The notes under the pieces are model-generated. The model had not been told where the DNA came from and did not search any database. It saw nothing but the letters and a program-made list of their open reading frames with translations. The position numbers and the translations under genes were made by a program. A DNA stretch of 64,000 nucleotides from Calliopsis andreniformis (taxonomy: Eukaryota > Arthropoda > Insecta > Hymenoptera > Andrenidae): the NCBI RefSeq assembly GCF_051401765.1, contig NC_135071.1, positions 12,502,961 through 12,566,960 of the forward strand, read 5' to 3'. Every line of letters starts with the position of its first letter. Within the stretch, counting starts at the first letter, position 1. Positions 27,601-42,600 of the stretch are shown piece after piece.

Positions 27601-30600
27601 GCTAGGTCACCGATTTATTTTAAAGTCATACTTCCTTTTTACTACTTCGTACGTTTGTAGGACAACGGAATAAAAATTTCAAACGATATCACGATATGTT
27701 GAAGATATATAATTTATGGGAATTTAATGGCCATTTCCATGAACGACGTGAATTTTCCAAGTCGACAGTTTCGCATAACATCTTCGTACTATGTTGGACT
27801 TCGATAATACCAGACTCTGCTGGGAATTCACAGCCTCCAGGTTGTATTTAACAGTTCGTGTTCTGTGTAATTGAAACTTGTATCTGCTGCACAAAATACG
27901 ATTATCGATTATTACACACAGATAGAGTGCCCTCTTATCAGGTTTGGATACCATTGAAATACAATATCTCAAAAGTGATTGTTTAAATTATATTACCTTA
28001 CTCGACTAGATACAATTTTTTTCTAGATTATTTCATTACTTAATTATCAAAGAAAATAATTTTGTATTTTATATTTGAATAAAACTTTATTTAAGTAATT
28101 TCTCAAATATTTTCTAATTTTTTATTTTAACATATTATCCAGTAATGAATATATAAATATGCTTGCAGACTGAAGATTCTAAGTTTAATAACTGAAGAGC
28201 TCAGTGAAAAACAGGCACATGCCACAATTTTATAATTTTGCAGAACATATCTATTGGAGAAAAGTGAATTTTTATGAAAAACACGATATGCGATCATATT
28301 GTATTTATTTTATTTTAAGTGAATGTATAAATTAAACAGTAAATAACGAGTATTATTAAATTTAACTGCGAAATTTATTTTTTGTTACATTTTTTATTTT
28401 ATTTTGAAGCAATTATAAATATTCCTTTAATGACTCCACTCCATGAATTATGGACGATTTAACACCAACAAACTAATATTAAAATAAATAAGAGACTATG
28501 CAAACGAGATAATAGCATAAAAATCAAATAAAGTTTACTCATTTAATTAAAATAAAAAGAAATCTCGCAACAATCTCTCCTGTCAGATTATTTGATGTTT
28601 TATTTGAAGAAAATAATTAACTCAAACAGAAAATGATTTACTTTATTACCCGGAAATAAAGTTAAAATTGTTATTTTCTATTTAATTTGAAACGTAATCT
28701 ACTTTTTTGACGTTTAAAACTTATTAATAGAATTGATTTCAGGAATAACACCATCACAGTATTATAGTAACGTTTTTTTTCAATAAACTAGTAGACTAGA
28801 AAGATCTCATTTTAACGTACACATCTTCCTGCTATGTACTTCTGCAGTCTAGTCTCGTGTCTCTCTGCAGACACGTACATATACACCTTACCTAACGCAG
28901 CACCAGAGAAATTGATTCTCGTTTGCATTTCGTGAAGTCGCATTAATGCTTTGAACGACGCGATCGTTGTAATTGACGATAATACTGATTTTATAAACGG
29001 GACAGCTAGAACAGATGCAGATCGTATCTCGCAATAACAGAGGCTATAGAAGTTTGAAATTGTGCGTTACGATAGGGGAACGTAATACCTTGAGCCCTGT
29101 TGCGTTCTACTATTAGGATGTACTCGATATTTCAGATATGCATTTGACGACGCAATAGGATCGAGTATGTATTAGATATACAGGATATTTCAGAAACACA
29201 TGTCAATATTTCAGGAGCTGAGTCAACACTAAAATAACTAAAAAATATTATATGAACACACACAGTACCGCTCATAAGTATTCGAACAGTGTCATAAGTT
29301 GAGAAAAATACAGATTTCTTCGTAGTAACTGATGCATATCCTTTACATTTGTTTCCTATTTCTATTATATCTTAAAACTAAAAATATAACAATTACAGTA
29401 ATTGTATTTTTAGCAAAAATTAATAGATAGTCCATGGAATAAACATCGGTTGCTACCAATAAATTTGTAACTCTCCAAAGCTGTGAAATCGTTCGAATAC
29501 TTATGAGTGTTACTGCATGTCCTATATACGATTAAAGAAAATGTTTGAAAGTGGACTAGAGTGTTCTTATTGACTCGTAAATAAATAAATATCAATTGTT
29601 CTTGTAACTCTCATTGAAGCAGTACGTGAGAATTAACATAATTTGAGGCACCACAGGCAATAAATGAACTTTTGGTCGCATTAGTGCTTCAACTTACAAG
29701 TCCTTTACGAATGTCCACGTTTGTTCTAACTATGGCTCTGTTGAAGACGACCGAGCATATACCCAACCAGATCCGTTTTATAATCAGACTCTCAGCTTAC
29801 TAACCGCCGCCAGCGACAAACTCCAATCTGCTCTACAATCGGCTCTAATTTAGAGGCAATCGCTCGGTCGGTATCGATCCAACAGCAGAGGGACGTAAAT
29901 CTCCACGCTAATTTCATTTTGAAATTCTAAATCACATTTCGAGACGGAAATCACAGTCGAATATTCTTGATCAATAATTCACGAGCTACCTACCACTACG
30001 AACAATAGAGCTTTAAGTTTCAGTTATCAATTCGTTGTTAACTCTGCTTCAGAATAATTGCAAATTGTGGAAACAGTGTTGAAAATACATAACCAGCTGT
30101 TTACAGGATAACATGGTTAACTTCACTTCTAAGATTTTTGAAAATTTCTGATGCCAGGGCAGTTGATTAATACTCAATTTTTTATATTTAAATATAAACT
30201 ATAAACATTTCTGTTTTGTGGGGTAAATCGACTTGGGAAACGAGGCTAAGAGTGAGAAATGAATGAAGAAATACTTTGAGAAAAAACCCTATTGCCACAG
30301 GGACCATATTTGAAGGTTTTTAAATGTAAATTTATGGTGACCTTTCAAATTTCATTTCTGCTTTTTTACGTTTTTAACTGAAAGGAAATTTCTTTTATTT
30401 ATTAATAAGGTATGCTATTGATGTATCAATATCGCTTTTTTACGTAATGTAGTACACGTGCGAAGTGCTCGAAAAATATTAAATTTAATAATACTATTAA
30501 ATACAGAGTTGGTTTGGTTACTGATGGAGAATAACGTAACACAAACTGAATTTCTACGAAATCATGAAAAGATTAATTGAAAATTTACTCGGTACAAGAG

Positions 30601-33600
30601 CCAAAATAAAATTCACAAACATGCTTGCTTCTCAACAATTTTTCTGCTGGTTTTAAAAAAATTGGAAATGAAAAGCATCGAGTCGTACTGAGGCAAAGGG
30701 CAGCTTAGAATTTAACTACAGCTCTTAATAAAATGCATCTTTTGTGTATGTCAAAAGTTGCACTCTGTTCAAATTTGAAAACAGATGCATTCATTGACGA
30801 AGATGTCGATAAAATTTTCATTTCTATCAGTCCCTTTTTGCTTGAATTACCCCCGACAGTTTTATGCATTCCATTTTATCGCACATTTCATTCATAGTCT
30901 ATAAACTTGACAAAAATGTATGTACTATCAGATAGATGATACAAGCAGAGTTCATCAGCGAAAAATATAATAATGCCTGTGAATTTTACCAGCAGTTACC
31001 ATGTACCTTTAAAAGAGAAAATAACAATTTAAATGCAAAATTACTTTAAGTTGAATGTACAAGCTGAGCATGACCCTTAATATTTGTAAAGTTAAATTTA
31101 TTTAATAATTACATTTGACAAGTATCTGACATTTTCAGGAACTAAACTTCCCTTTGGCATTATCTTCACTGAACTGTATTTACAATCACGAACATATTCT
31201 TGTTTTTATAATGGAAAAAGTTCGACTCAACAAAATTCAGATTTCTTTCTGATCAGAAAAAAGGATGCCATTGGTCGATTTTTAACATCGTTATCACTAT
31301 TACACAGATTTCAAAGTGATAGATAATTTCGACCTTCTGTTAATTAATAATGCCCGTAATTTCATCGAGGGAGTTAGTTCCACATATGTGTAATCACAAA
31401 GGTGCTCGTTTCGTCCTTATGTGATACTATGCATATGAAATAATCGTATTATTGCAGGGTGCGTGCTTCGACAGTGTATGTGAACATGCACACGTAGAGG
31501 TATTTTAAATGATTCTTCCTATACGATATAAAACGCGCAGATTTGGTTAGGACTTCGAATAAGTAAAAGCTGGATAATAAATAAATGAAAGTAGATTATG
31601 AAAAGTTGTAATTTCCATGAGATTAAATTCCATAACTGAGAAATATAACGATAAATTGACTGCAGAATGAATGAGCTCAGGAATAGAAGGCTGTTCTTGG
31701 GTTCGATAAAATGTCAAGTGAGATGTAGATTTCCTAGCAACATCGCAAGGTCGGTCGCGCAATATTAATTTCCCGTTAATTCATGGCCGCCATCGACACG
31801 AGCACCAGCGTTTTCGACGTGAACGTGTTTCCATCGAGGCGGCTGATAATTCAGCCGAGCAGTGGAGCTGACAGTGAAAAGAATCAGAAACCAATTCTAT
31901 CTCCAGTTTTCCACCGCGTCCCTTCGATTGAAATACTTACACAACCGACGCAGATTCAACGCCGACGAAAGCTCCTGCGAGAGAACTGTGCTGAACTGGA
32001 TCAAGCGAAACTAAAAACAACGGGAAAGTTTCTCGAAACACGTATCGCCCATGTTATTCGGACTGCCGTTTCTCGTTTCTATCAGTTCCGATCGGCGCCT
32101 CGCATCGAGGCGATCTCGTATTCCATTACGAGGGATATTTCCTGTGCCATTGGAAATTTCTTCCGTCTTAAAGTTATTGTTACGCCAGCACTGCGCGTAG
32201 GGTGTGCTGCAACTGACGGCGCAACTCGAGTAGCAGTCGTACGTAAAGCGAAAGATATGGAGCATTTACATTCTCTTTTTATCGAACGAGTTTTCAAATG
32301 TTCGAGTGCTTGTCGAGTACACGTTATGAAAAAAGAGTTGGTGTCAAGAGGTGACGCGAGGCAGCCAAATATTTCATTTTGATTTCAGAGATTTGAACAA
32401 AGTCTCGAAGTTAAGTGCACAAACTATAGCTGAAAAGTGTTTTCTCAGGATACGAGAAAATTAGGGTTCTCAATGAAGTTGGTCTAGAAAAGGAATTGAG
32501 AATTCCTATTGAAAAGGAATACTATAGCCAGTAGGTCTTTTATGTTGATAATCGCAAGGTGTATCTCATTAATTACCCGATAACGATATGGAGGTATCAA
32601 AATTGAAAGCTTTACGTTCACGTGGCGTTTATTTGAGATACACATCGGATTATTGAGAAAAGACGGAATGAAATAATTAGGGAAACAAGATGAAAGAGAT
32701 TTTCGTTGGCAAGAGAGTAACAAGGTATGCGTTGGTAACGAGAGCTGAGACTGAATTTACTGGAAGGGTCGTGCGTTTCGAGAGTAAACCATACCATTCT
32801 ATTATTGTAATTAATTCCATGTTTTATATTCATTACCTATTCATTTATGTGTGCTTTCTCGTCGAGCGTTTCTCTCCTTTGTACCATTCTGACTTTTGCC
32901 TCCATTAAATCTAATGTCCCATTAATCGTTACTTACAATTTATATTTTAATTAACGCTCTATATTTGCACCGAGATTAATCGCGTCGCTTACAATATGGA
33001 AATTCTCGCGCAGAGAAGGGGACAACAATGATTTCCATTTAGGCGACAAGGCAATTTACTGTTACATTTTTAGGGAACTATCCCCTAAAAGACCCATGAA
33101 CGTTCTATCTGCAATCTTTGCGCAACGCTTTCCACAAACTTAGGAATTCCCATCCCATTCAGATTCCATTTCCTATCGAAATGGGTATTCTCGCGGAACG
33201 TATTTTCGCTATCTCCTCAGAACTTTGACGACAGCTCGGAATCCCGATCCTAGACAATTGAGCTTGACAATTTTTTGTAGCATCCTATTTCTCTTTGACA
33301 CAGGGTTGGGACAAGAATTTTAATTAAATTCAATTCTCCTTTTTAAATCCACTTCTCTACCATCCTTATTAGAAAATGAGTCCTACCTTCGCCCATCCCT
33401 CGAATATTATCAAGCATTTCTTCCCCTGTGGAGCTTACGACGGTAATGGGGCAGACCAGGCGGATAACAATTCTTAACTGCATAACTGCACAAACGCACG
33501 CGCAATTCGAAGCATTTCAATAATAGTCTCTGGAGTAGGAAACATGTCGGGTATGCGTTATCACAGAATGAAGAGGCTAGACAAAGTGACCGTCTGCTCG

Positions 33601-36600
33601 TCGAGCAAGCATTCAATAACTGCCAGTTTCTAGGGATTTCCTTACTCCAAGGCACTTGCTGCGAGTTCATTTCGCAATAATCGAGGAGAAGGTAATTTAT
33701 TCTGATCTAGTCCATCTACTCTGAAGTAAAGCAGGATCTACTAAAAATATTTTACTGCTGTTTTACATTTAAACAAGACACAAAATGTTTCAAATTATTC
33801 ACAAAATCCCAAAAAACTCAATTTCAATTTTCTGTACTTCCTGTCTTTCTCCATAATTGGGCAATATTGTCTTTAATAAGTTTCCATACTAGCTTATTGT
33901 ACTCATTTAAATACAGATAAGTTTATCACCGTCTCGTTGATTACTATCGTGTTAAACGAAGGCCACAGCAGTGTTATTTGGATTGAAAACATTCATAACA
34001 TCCATTTCTGATCAATCGTACAGATTCGAGGTATCGATGTACCATGGCGAGAACCGCCAAGTGTGCGTAATTCGTGCCATCGGTTCGCAGAGGCAATGTA
34101 GTTAAGATAACCCAATTAAAGCAACGAGTTAATAAAACAATTATTCTCCACGTTTTCCCTATCCACGTGAAGCTTGATTGTCAAATTAATATTCACCAGC
34201 ATCGACCAGCTAAATAATGATTTCGCGAGAAATAATTCAATTATATTACAATAATCTTTTATTGCCGTTATTGTTTTTAATTTCATTTCATATTTGCTCT
34301 ATTGTGGTCTCCTTTGTTTAATAACTGTCACCATAATTTTTTAATTGCTATTATTATTATGTAGTTAAGTAGAGAGAGTGATTCTATTCACAATTTATCT
34401 ACAGGGTGATCACGTAATTATATCACCTGAATTATTTTGTGAATTATTTGGTGTAGAAGAGTATACCAAAGTGGAGTCTACTCTTGATAGCAAACAACTT
34501 TTGTTTAAAACATTTTTTAATAGAGAAAATAATTTACAAAAAATTCAGGTGATCCAGTTGCGTGACCCACTCTGTATAATGTACACTATACAAGATATTC
34601 GATAACAGGTGTTAGTAATAACTTTAAAGGATAATTCTACATCCAAAGTAGGACGAAAATAAAAAATGACAAAGTTTCATTTGATATCTCGTTTCAAAGT
34701 TATTAATTGTCGCAAAACCACCTTAAGTCTGCATTGAAATGTGTCTGACTTCTGACTTATTCTACTGCCCGTGTATTAGCCAGGTCATGGACAGCGATTT
34801 CAGTAGAATAAGTCAAGTCAGACATATTTCAAGGAAGAAACCATGCACCAATTTATTCCTGATTTCCAAGAAAAGCTCATCCTTCAAAAAGGGCTTGATT
34901 GTAAGAACAAATTCTCAGAGAAATATCAATTTGTAACAACAGCTTCCAATAAGCCGATTATGACTGCGAAGTCGCAAACTAAAAATCGAATATTGTTTTA
35001 TTATTTCTCTTGATATAACATAAAAATAACAAAATAATTAATGATTTTCTCTCAACTTGAATTTTCTCCTAATTTTATATTGCATTTTAAAATTAATCGA
35101 ATAATACCTAATAATTGAAATACGATGTCTTGGTATTCGAACGTTCAAAATTTGTTGGAGCAAAATGGGTAACAACGAAATCGTACAGAACCACAAAACA
35201 TCAAGCGTTCACCAGGAAGTAACAGAATTTACTGCTTCAGATCGTGGATCAGACAAACTTGGTAACAGAGTTACACGGCCACAGATTTATAGTTGGGATT
35301 ACCACGTACAACAAGACACAAACGATGACGGTTACTGCAATTTGCTGGATTCAATATCATTGAGGCACTTTAAACGAAGGACACTAGTAACATATGTACA
35401 TCACACTTTGAATTCCATTTGTATAATCTGTTCGTATATTCGATAATAAGGTTTCGTAATTAAAATTCTTTTCATCATTCCTAAATAAACGTAGAATAGG
35501 AACATTGTTCTAAACACCTTCGCGTAATTTCGTCTCATGTATTCCACATACAGTAGTGGCCAATAAAATTGCAACACTCGTTAAAAATACCTATTTGTTG
35601 AATATGAAAGTAATTATAGATGTGACACCTAAATATATTGGAATTGTTATACGAATTAAAATTTCAAGTAAAAAAGGGAATTACATTAACGACAAATAAC
35701 AGACGATTACTTTTTATGTGATAGTTAAGGAGAGATAGTTATCCAGAAGCACTTAAAACACATGCACTTTTTGGTATTTTTTAGAGAGAACCTGTTGAAC
35801 TTTTTCGGGCAAACGTTTTTTTTCTGTATTTGGCACACTTAAATGAATGCTTACACATTTTTTTTATAAAACAAAAATGGCTAGCATAAAAAATACAGCT
35901 AACATCCCAGAAGGGTTTTTATTGAAAGCGTATCACTGCTACTAAGAGGTGGATTATCTAAAATAAAAAATCCTTCAATTTCAAGATACTATATTAAATA
36001 TAATACTTTATCGAGTCAGATTTTTAATCAATTATTTTGTAACAAAATGACGGCAGCTGAAAGTAAACCTATCGATTTTCAGGAGGTGGATTATCTGAAA
36101 TCAAAAATCCTTCAATTTTTAGATTCCATACTAATTTACCTAGTCTTTATCAAGGCTCGAAAATTAAAGGATTTTTTATTTCAGATAAACTATCTTGGCA
36201 TAGCAGTGGTCAGCGCGATACGTTTTCAATAAAATGCCTTCTGGGACGTGAGCTGTATTTTTTATATTTTATATATATAGAAAAAGAGACATTTACCTAA
36301 AAATATTCAACAGCGTCTCTTTAAAAAACTCCCAAAGATACATGTGTTTGAGCGCTTCAGGATAAATATTCCCTCTTAAATCAAAAGCACTGACGTTTGT
36401 AAGGTGATGTAACTTCAATGGCCACCGCTGTACCTGTAGGTATTACTAATTCTCCTGCCAACATTAAATCAACCCAACAAATACTTTGAGCTACGAGCAA
36501 ATCGCAGAGATAAGCTACGATAAACATACGCTGTATATGCATTTATCAACGTCGTTCCAAAAGTAATCCGTGAAACAATGCCTCGCGCGATCTCTTTCTA

Positions 36601-39600
36601 CAGCGACGAGGAACAATATTAATATCGATCGATGCTGAACGTCAAAATAAAATGACGTCAGAGCGGCTTTAAAGATGATTTATAATTCTCCTATTATCCA
36701 AAGAAATGAAATGGGGTGGTCAATACTGTACCCTTTGAAATAAGTTACATACAGACCGAGGGTGAAACGAACGCTAGCCTTCGGTTCTACACACGCGTTC
36801 CTCTGTCGGTGTTGCCATTGTTTGATGCAACATCACATTGCACTTCGTTGACGATGCACGAGTATTGTGGCCCTTTATGGCCAAAGCATTCTGTTAGCGG
36901 TCAAGTGAGAGAGTACGATTCATTTGCAACCTAGTAACTGGAGCTCGAATTAATTTGGACCTTGTGATTCCAAAGCTGGCGATTGTAATTGATTTCCTTA
37001 ACTTACTGTACAGAGCTGACAAACATTCGCCACGAAGTGGTAAGTTTCATACTGTAATAGAAATCTACATTTAACTGAAAACCCCTTTCTTTCCCAAATT
37101 ATTTGACTACAGCGAGATTTTTGTATTTTGAGCATTTTATATGTCAGATATGTGTTTCATGAAAATATTTGAATATTTTTAAAACGTTCAAGATCCTGTT
37201 CCATTTGTTGTTATTTCTTAGCAGTGGGGAATAAAAAACTTAAATAGGATTTTAATTTCGATTGATGTGTAGACGTAGCTACTGGGGGAAAGAAAGAGTT
37301 AAGGGAAAATGTTCACACGAGATAAGAAAATGTATGTATGCACATTCATTTTCATTTAAGGCAGTGTAAAATTGCTTTCTCCTTCGCTAATCCCCTTCTA
37401 TTTTAATTTAATATCCTGTATTTTGGTGTTAAAGCTTCCTACTTTCAAAGTTACCTATGTTTTAAAGTTACCAATTTGCAGAAGCATATTTATTCCTATA
37501 AAAGACGACTAACGACAACGACAGATGAAAGAATTCACAATTGTATCTAATTTACAAAATAAGTGTAATACAAGAAGTCAGCCTTTAGCTTTCTTCGTAC
37601 CCATAATTGGCAATTTTAATTCAGAAAGCAACTACTTACTTAATTTATATAAGATCACCATAAAATTGTATGCCAAAAGTGATCTCGTAAAGTAGAAGTG
37701 ACAAGTTTGATTTCTGACAATATTTCACGAGCACAGGGGAAAGTTCTAAGAAGATAACACACCTTAAATTATGGAACTCCTGTAATTCAAACTTTTGAGC
37801 AGCGGAGCTGGGGCCATCATTCAAAATGAGATATGAAATTTGATAGTGCATTAAGCAAGATTCTGTTCAGGAAATGTGGAAATTGTATTGCTTTTCAAAC
37901 TTAAACGAAACAAGAATTCTCAGTGATTTATAAAACGATATAAAAGATAATATACATAGAATACAATATGATAATATTAAATTTGAATTTAACATCGAAT
38001 TTTATTTCAAAAGAAAATATTTCTTTCGCGAAAAGTGTTTATGAAGACATTTTACTACTCATTTGTTAGTCCTCTCGAAACATTTAAATGCCTAGTCACA
38101 TTTGCTGAAGACTCTCCTGTCAGCAAAATATTCCCACGTTTTGGACCGATGTGTTATGGATAACAGATTCGTAATGACCTCACAAGTAAAAATTAATGAA
38201 TTTAAGTCCGACGAGCAAGCAATTCAAGTAATGGAGCTCTTCATTTATCAGGAAATCGCTCGTTTAGAAAGTGTCCAGTGGGCTGAAATGAGGTATAGTA
38301 CCACCATGCATGAGACACGTGAAACGTGTCTATAAAATCAAACAAGACATCCAGCAAGATTGGTCTTTTCAACGAAAACCCATTTGAATTCATGCAATCT
38401 CGATATTTTATTTAATACTAAAATGCTAAACTTACAAATCATTTCCAATTTTTGAAAAAAGAGAAAATGTCGCCATTCAAAGCATTAATCGCTTTTTCTA
38501 TACCAGTGACTAAAATGCGGATTTTTATGCAATTTCATATTTTTATGAACACAGCTAAATGCAATCTAAATGAAAATTTGCTTCATTTTTCAAATACTAT
38601 AATTTACATTCTATTTTTCATATTTTCTACATTTTGAATATTACATGCATTCTGTAGCTGTTTACACATTTCAAATTTCTATAAATACATAAAAATTCGC
38701 AGTCTAGTTATTAGTAGACTGTAGATTTTCACGTACAATCAAGCTTGTGTAAATACATTTCAAAAGAGAATTTGAATAAAACCCTGCTTCATTCTTTAAA
38801 TATCACGACGCCTACTTTGCACTTGATATTTACATATTTTTGTAGACGTGTAATTTATTCTTGTTTACACATCAAAAGTTTCCCTAAACGCATAAAAATC
38901 TACGATCTACTAATCAAGAATGGTAAAATTTGTGCCAGTTGCAGCAAATGAACGAGATGCACTTGAATCCAGCGGCGATACTAACAGACAAAACTGGAAA
39001 CAAATTTCAACGTACTACACAACAATTTGATGCAAGCTGTATCGTATTTAATCTATATTTAGCATCTCCACGTACCAAAGGAACGTAATTGTAATTCTCT
39101 TTGTAATTGGAACCGCGAGTTCCCGATATGATATATTGATTGCGACGGTCACCCCTATGGACTGAAATATCAAAGTTCAATGTGTTTAATGTTTGACGCT
39201 AAATGATTTATTACTTTCGTAACATCTCGCTATGGTACCGAAACTCCTCCACCGTTTCGTGGAAACTTTTGAGCAATTTTTCAGGGAACGTTAGACAATG
39301 AATCGAGCATCGTAATTATCGGAGACAGGCTACACCACTCGGCGTACCTACGAGGAGAATTTAATGAGTTTAATGCATCGACAAATTTTCCTGAACTTCT
39401 AGTCGACCGTCGCGTCGTTACGAAGAGCTCCTTACTGAATAAAGATTAAAGTTCGCCGCGGCGAGAAATTTCAATTTGTTCGTTTCATGCTGAAAGTCGG
39501 ACTTACGTTCCTCCTAGACATCATCCACTGCTTTCGTGAAGAAGGCACGTAATTATGTGCCATGCAACGCCGTTTAAATTGAGATTTTGTGAATTCGGAA

Positions 39601-42600
39601 GCGTTGCTTCGATTCAGTTCATGGGAATAATGAAAATGCTAAAATTCTTAATTTTCTAAGTGCGACTAATATTTACGCGGCACGAGCGCATACGATGCAA
39701 ATTACGTTTCCTCTGATTAAAGTTGATAACGAAGGCGGGATTCAAATCAACCAACTTTTAATCAAATTTAACTGTTTAAACTTTTAAACAACACAACGTC
39801 CATTATTCTGTTGCGATGGGACAGCAGGCGATAAAATGTTTCAATTGTATTGCAAATTGTTATAGATAGATGGTACTGAAGATTGATGTTGTGTTGATTG
39901 ATCGAAGTGCAATGATTAATTTATTTGAGGGGTGTAATTATTTTAGAAGAGAAAGCGATTTTTCAAAGAATAGTTTGTGCAACACGATTGCTGTTTAAAA
40001 TGCCTACTTCGAATTGTACGAGTTGGGTCAGGTAAAGTGTTACAGTTTCTTTACAAGATCAATAAAAGATAGTGACAAATCTTTTTAATGGTTTAGAATT
40101 CTGCGGTGGGGAATTTGTGATATGGGAGATACTGTTATCATGCCCCCAGGTGGGCCACAGGGACACATCTGTATTGTTTTTTTTTGGAACAACATATAAA
40201 CTTTTGCAAACTTATATAGCTTCAGAAGTTAATCATTCTTATCGACCTCGAAAAGGTGTTGGTGTAATAGAATAATGTTCCTTCCTAATATCAGACACCC
40301 AGAATTTATTTATTTCATATTTCCTTCCCTACACACTATTTTAGACCAATTTCAAATATTTAAGATGCAAAGAATGAAGCTTATTAGCTAAACATATTTA
40401 ATAAATTTTTATGATAAATCAATATTGTTATAAATTTCAAGAAAATTCATGAATTTCATTAATTAAAATTTCCTGAGTATTCCCAATACAAAATGTGAGA
40501 TCAAGAAGCTATTTACGAGTGTCTCTTGCTGGAACTTTTTTAATTAGAATTACATTTCCTACCAGGTCTCGAGCTAATGAATACTTCCACCTTAAATTAA
40601 TAAAAAACTCTATCATTTGCAGCTGATTCTTCAGAATGCTAGAAAATATTTCTTACATTCAGTAGCAAATAAATTGGTTCAACACTACACAAAGATTCTT
40701 TTGTAAAGTTTAAATCAGTAGAGGAAGGTAGGAATTGAGATACCCCTTGTTATTTCGCGACCTACAGAGTCTCAGAATAACTGCAAATAAGAAATGTTGA
40801 TGAATAACTTTAGAGAATTTTCTGTGATTTGTGTTATATAAATACATATAAATATTCTTAAATTAAGGCGAAATTGTACAAGTGAAAATTCAGGCAGTAA
40901 TATGACACATTCTTTTTGAGACAATTAAGTTAGATAGCTGTGTTAAAGCGTTAATAAAGAAGTTTTAAAAACACACACGTGTTAAATGAAACAACACGAT
41001 CATAATTTATTTAGTTTTATCCCTATCAGATACATATGTAAATTCGCTCTGTATACATGCAGAATCATCATTGGCCTACAAGCGCTATAAAAAGCATCGA
41101 ATCCATAATTCATTCTTAGAATCTGAACTGTATTTAATAATACTATTATAATGTTATAGAATATTACTATTCTTATAGTTTCATTTTAAAACAATATTAG
41201 TGTCTTACATAACTCCCAACTGGTTATTTTACTTTCTGTCATTATATCGCCCTTAAAAACCCAACATATCCTAGAAATCTTACTGACATTTTAAAACAGC
41301 AATTATTATCGAGTAAATTATTGTCTTTATTTCTTTCAAAATCAGAAAATAAATGAAGATAAATTTCACTTTAATATGTACATGGAAAAAGTTTCTCACA
41401 CGGTTCAAGCATAAAACGTGAATAAAATAAAAGAACAACAATAAATGACAACAGGTATTACGAGATAGTATTATAATCTTCCCAATACTTAATCTCCAAT
41501 AATCGTTAAAAATGTCAATATCGTGTTCAGCTCAAAACCTTGGTGTCTCATGTTTCCACCCTATCTCATATTCCTACTCTCTTCCTCCAATCATATGGCA
41601 TCGTCTCGAAAATTTTTCAAACGACACAAGAGCTTAATTAAATCCCCTGAATTGTGAGCTGTATTGCAAGGACCTTTTGAAACCATAGCACTTGCTGTCC
41701 TGTATCTACATAAGAGGAGATCGCCGCTGAATCGTTCGCAGCGTTAACGAAGGAACAGATTAGGAAAGCACGTACCGCGAAATTTACGCTCCAACTTTCG
41801 TTATTTCATTTGCTATAGCGATTGGCTCTTCGCGATCGATACGCTCGCAGATCCCACGCGCGATTCTACGCTCGTTACCAGGAAATCTAACTGAATTTAG
41901 AAGAAGAGATAGAACTGAGCATCCCCCCGAACGATCGTCGCAAAGCGAAATAGATTTACAGGCTTTGGGCAACCTTTCTCGATCTCTTCGACGACTTTTT
42001 CTTCTTTGTGCAGCCTGCGCGCGATTCCTTGAATTATAAAACGGCGTTATCCCGCGACCGGGAAATTGGAATTTCAGACCTGATGAATTTACAGGATTAA
42101 ACATAAACTCGTCTCGTTTTAATAAAATCGACATCCCGCCTCCAATTTACCGTGCCCCCGGAGAACTTGAAACGGATTTAATGAAAATAGTTTGCAAAAG
42201 AGCCAAGTATCAAGGATATACAAGGAAATATTATTTGCGACAAATATTTGGCTCGGTGATTGCGTAAACGAGCGGATACTGTTTGCTGTTACATACGTAC
42301 TGGTGAAATGTAAAATCGCTTTGCGTTCAAATAAATATTGCGAGACATGTTCCTGGAAATATTGTTATATGCTACAATTGCTACATTTTTATTTAAATAT
42401 TCTACATATTTGCTTAGCTTCTCAATTCGTTGAGAGAATTTTTATCGAAAAGGGTGATTTATTTAAACACTTCTCGTCTTAAAACACGCTTATTTAAAAA
42501 ATTCAATTTCATTGTGAAGGAACATTACGTTTTAAGGATTTGTTGATAAAAATTGAAATTATACTGCGCTGTAATGTTCTTCTCCTGTTGCACATGTTTA

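Larger units (their letters stand above)
12650..31780. other. Large-intron DNA with repeats, no gene supported
   Basis: No frame shows a recognisable protein, and the open frames here are short (60-103 codons). Recognised content: a hairpin element at 19080-19248, foldback elements at 20157-20587 and 20857-21334, its inverted relative at 25635-25880, a 42-base tandem duplication at 27497-27580 and a MITE at 29263-29515. A one-ended remnant of the 8877/34402 family is near 25062-25100. Confidence 0.5.

Noticed and set aside
41784..42134. 116-codon minus-strand open frame in the large intron
   Set aside because: No recognisable motif, and the flanking exons join in phase without it.
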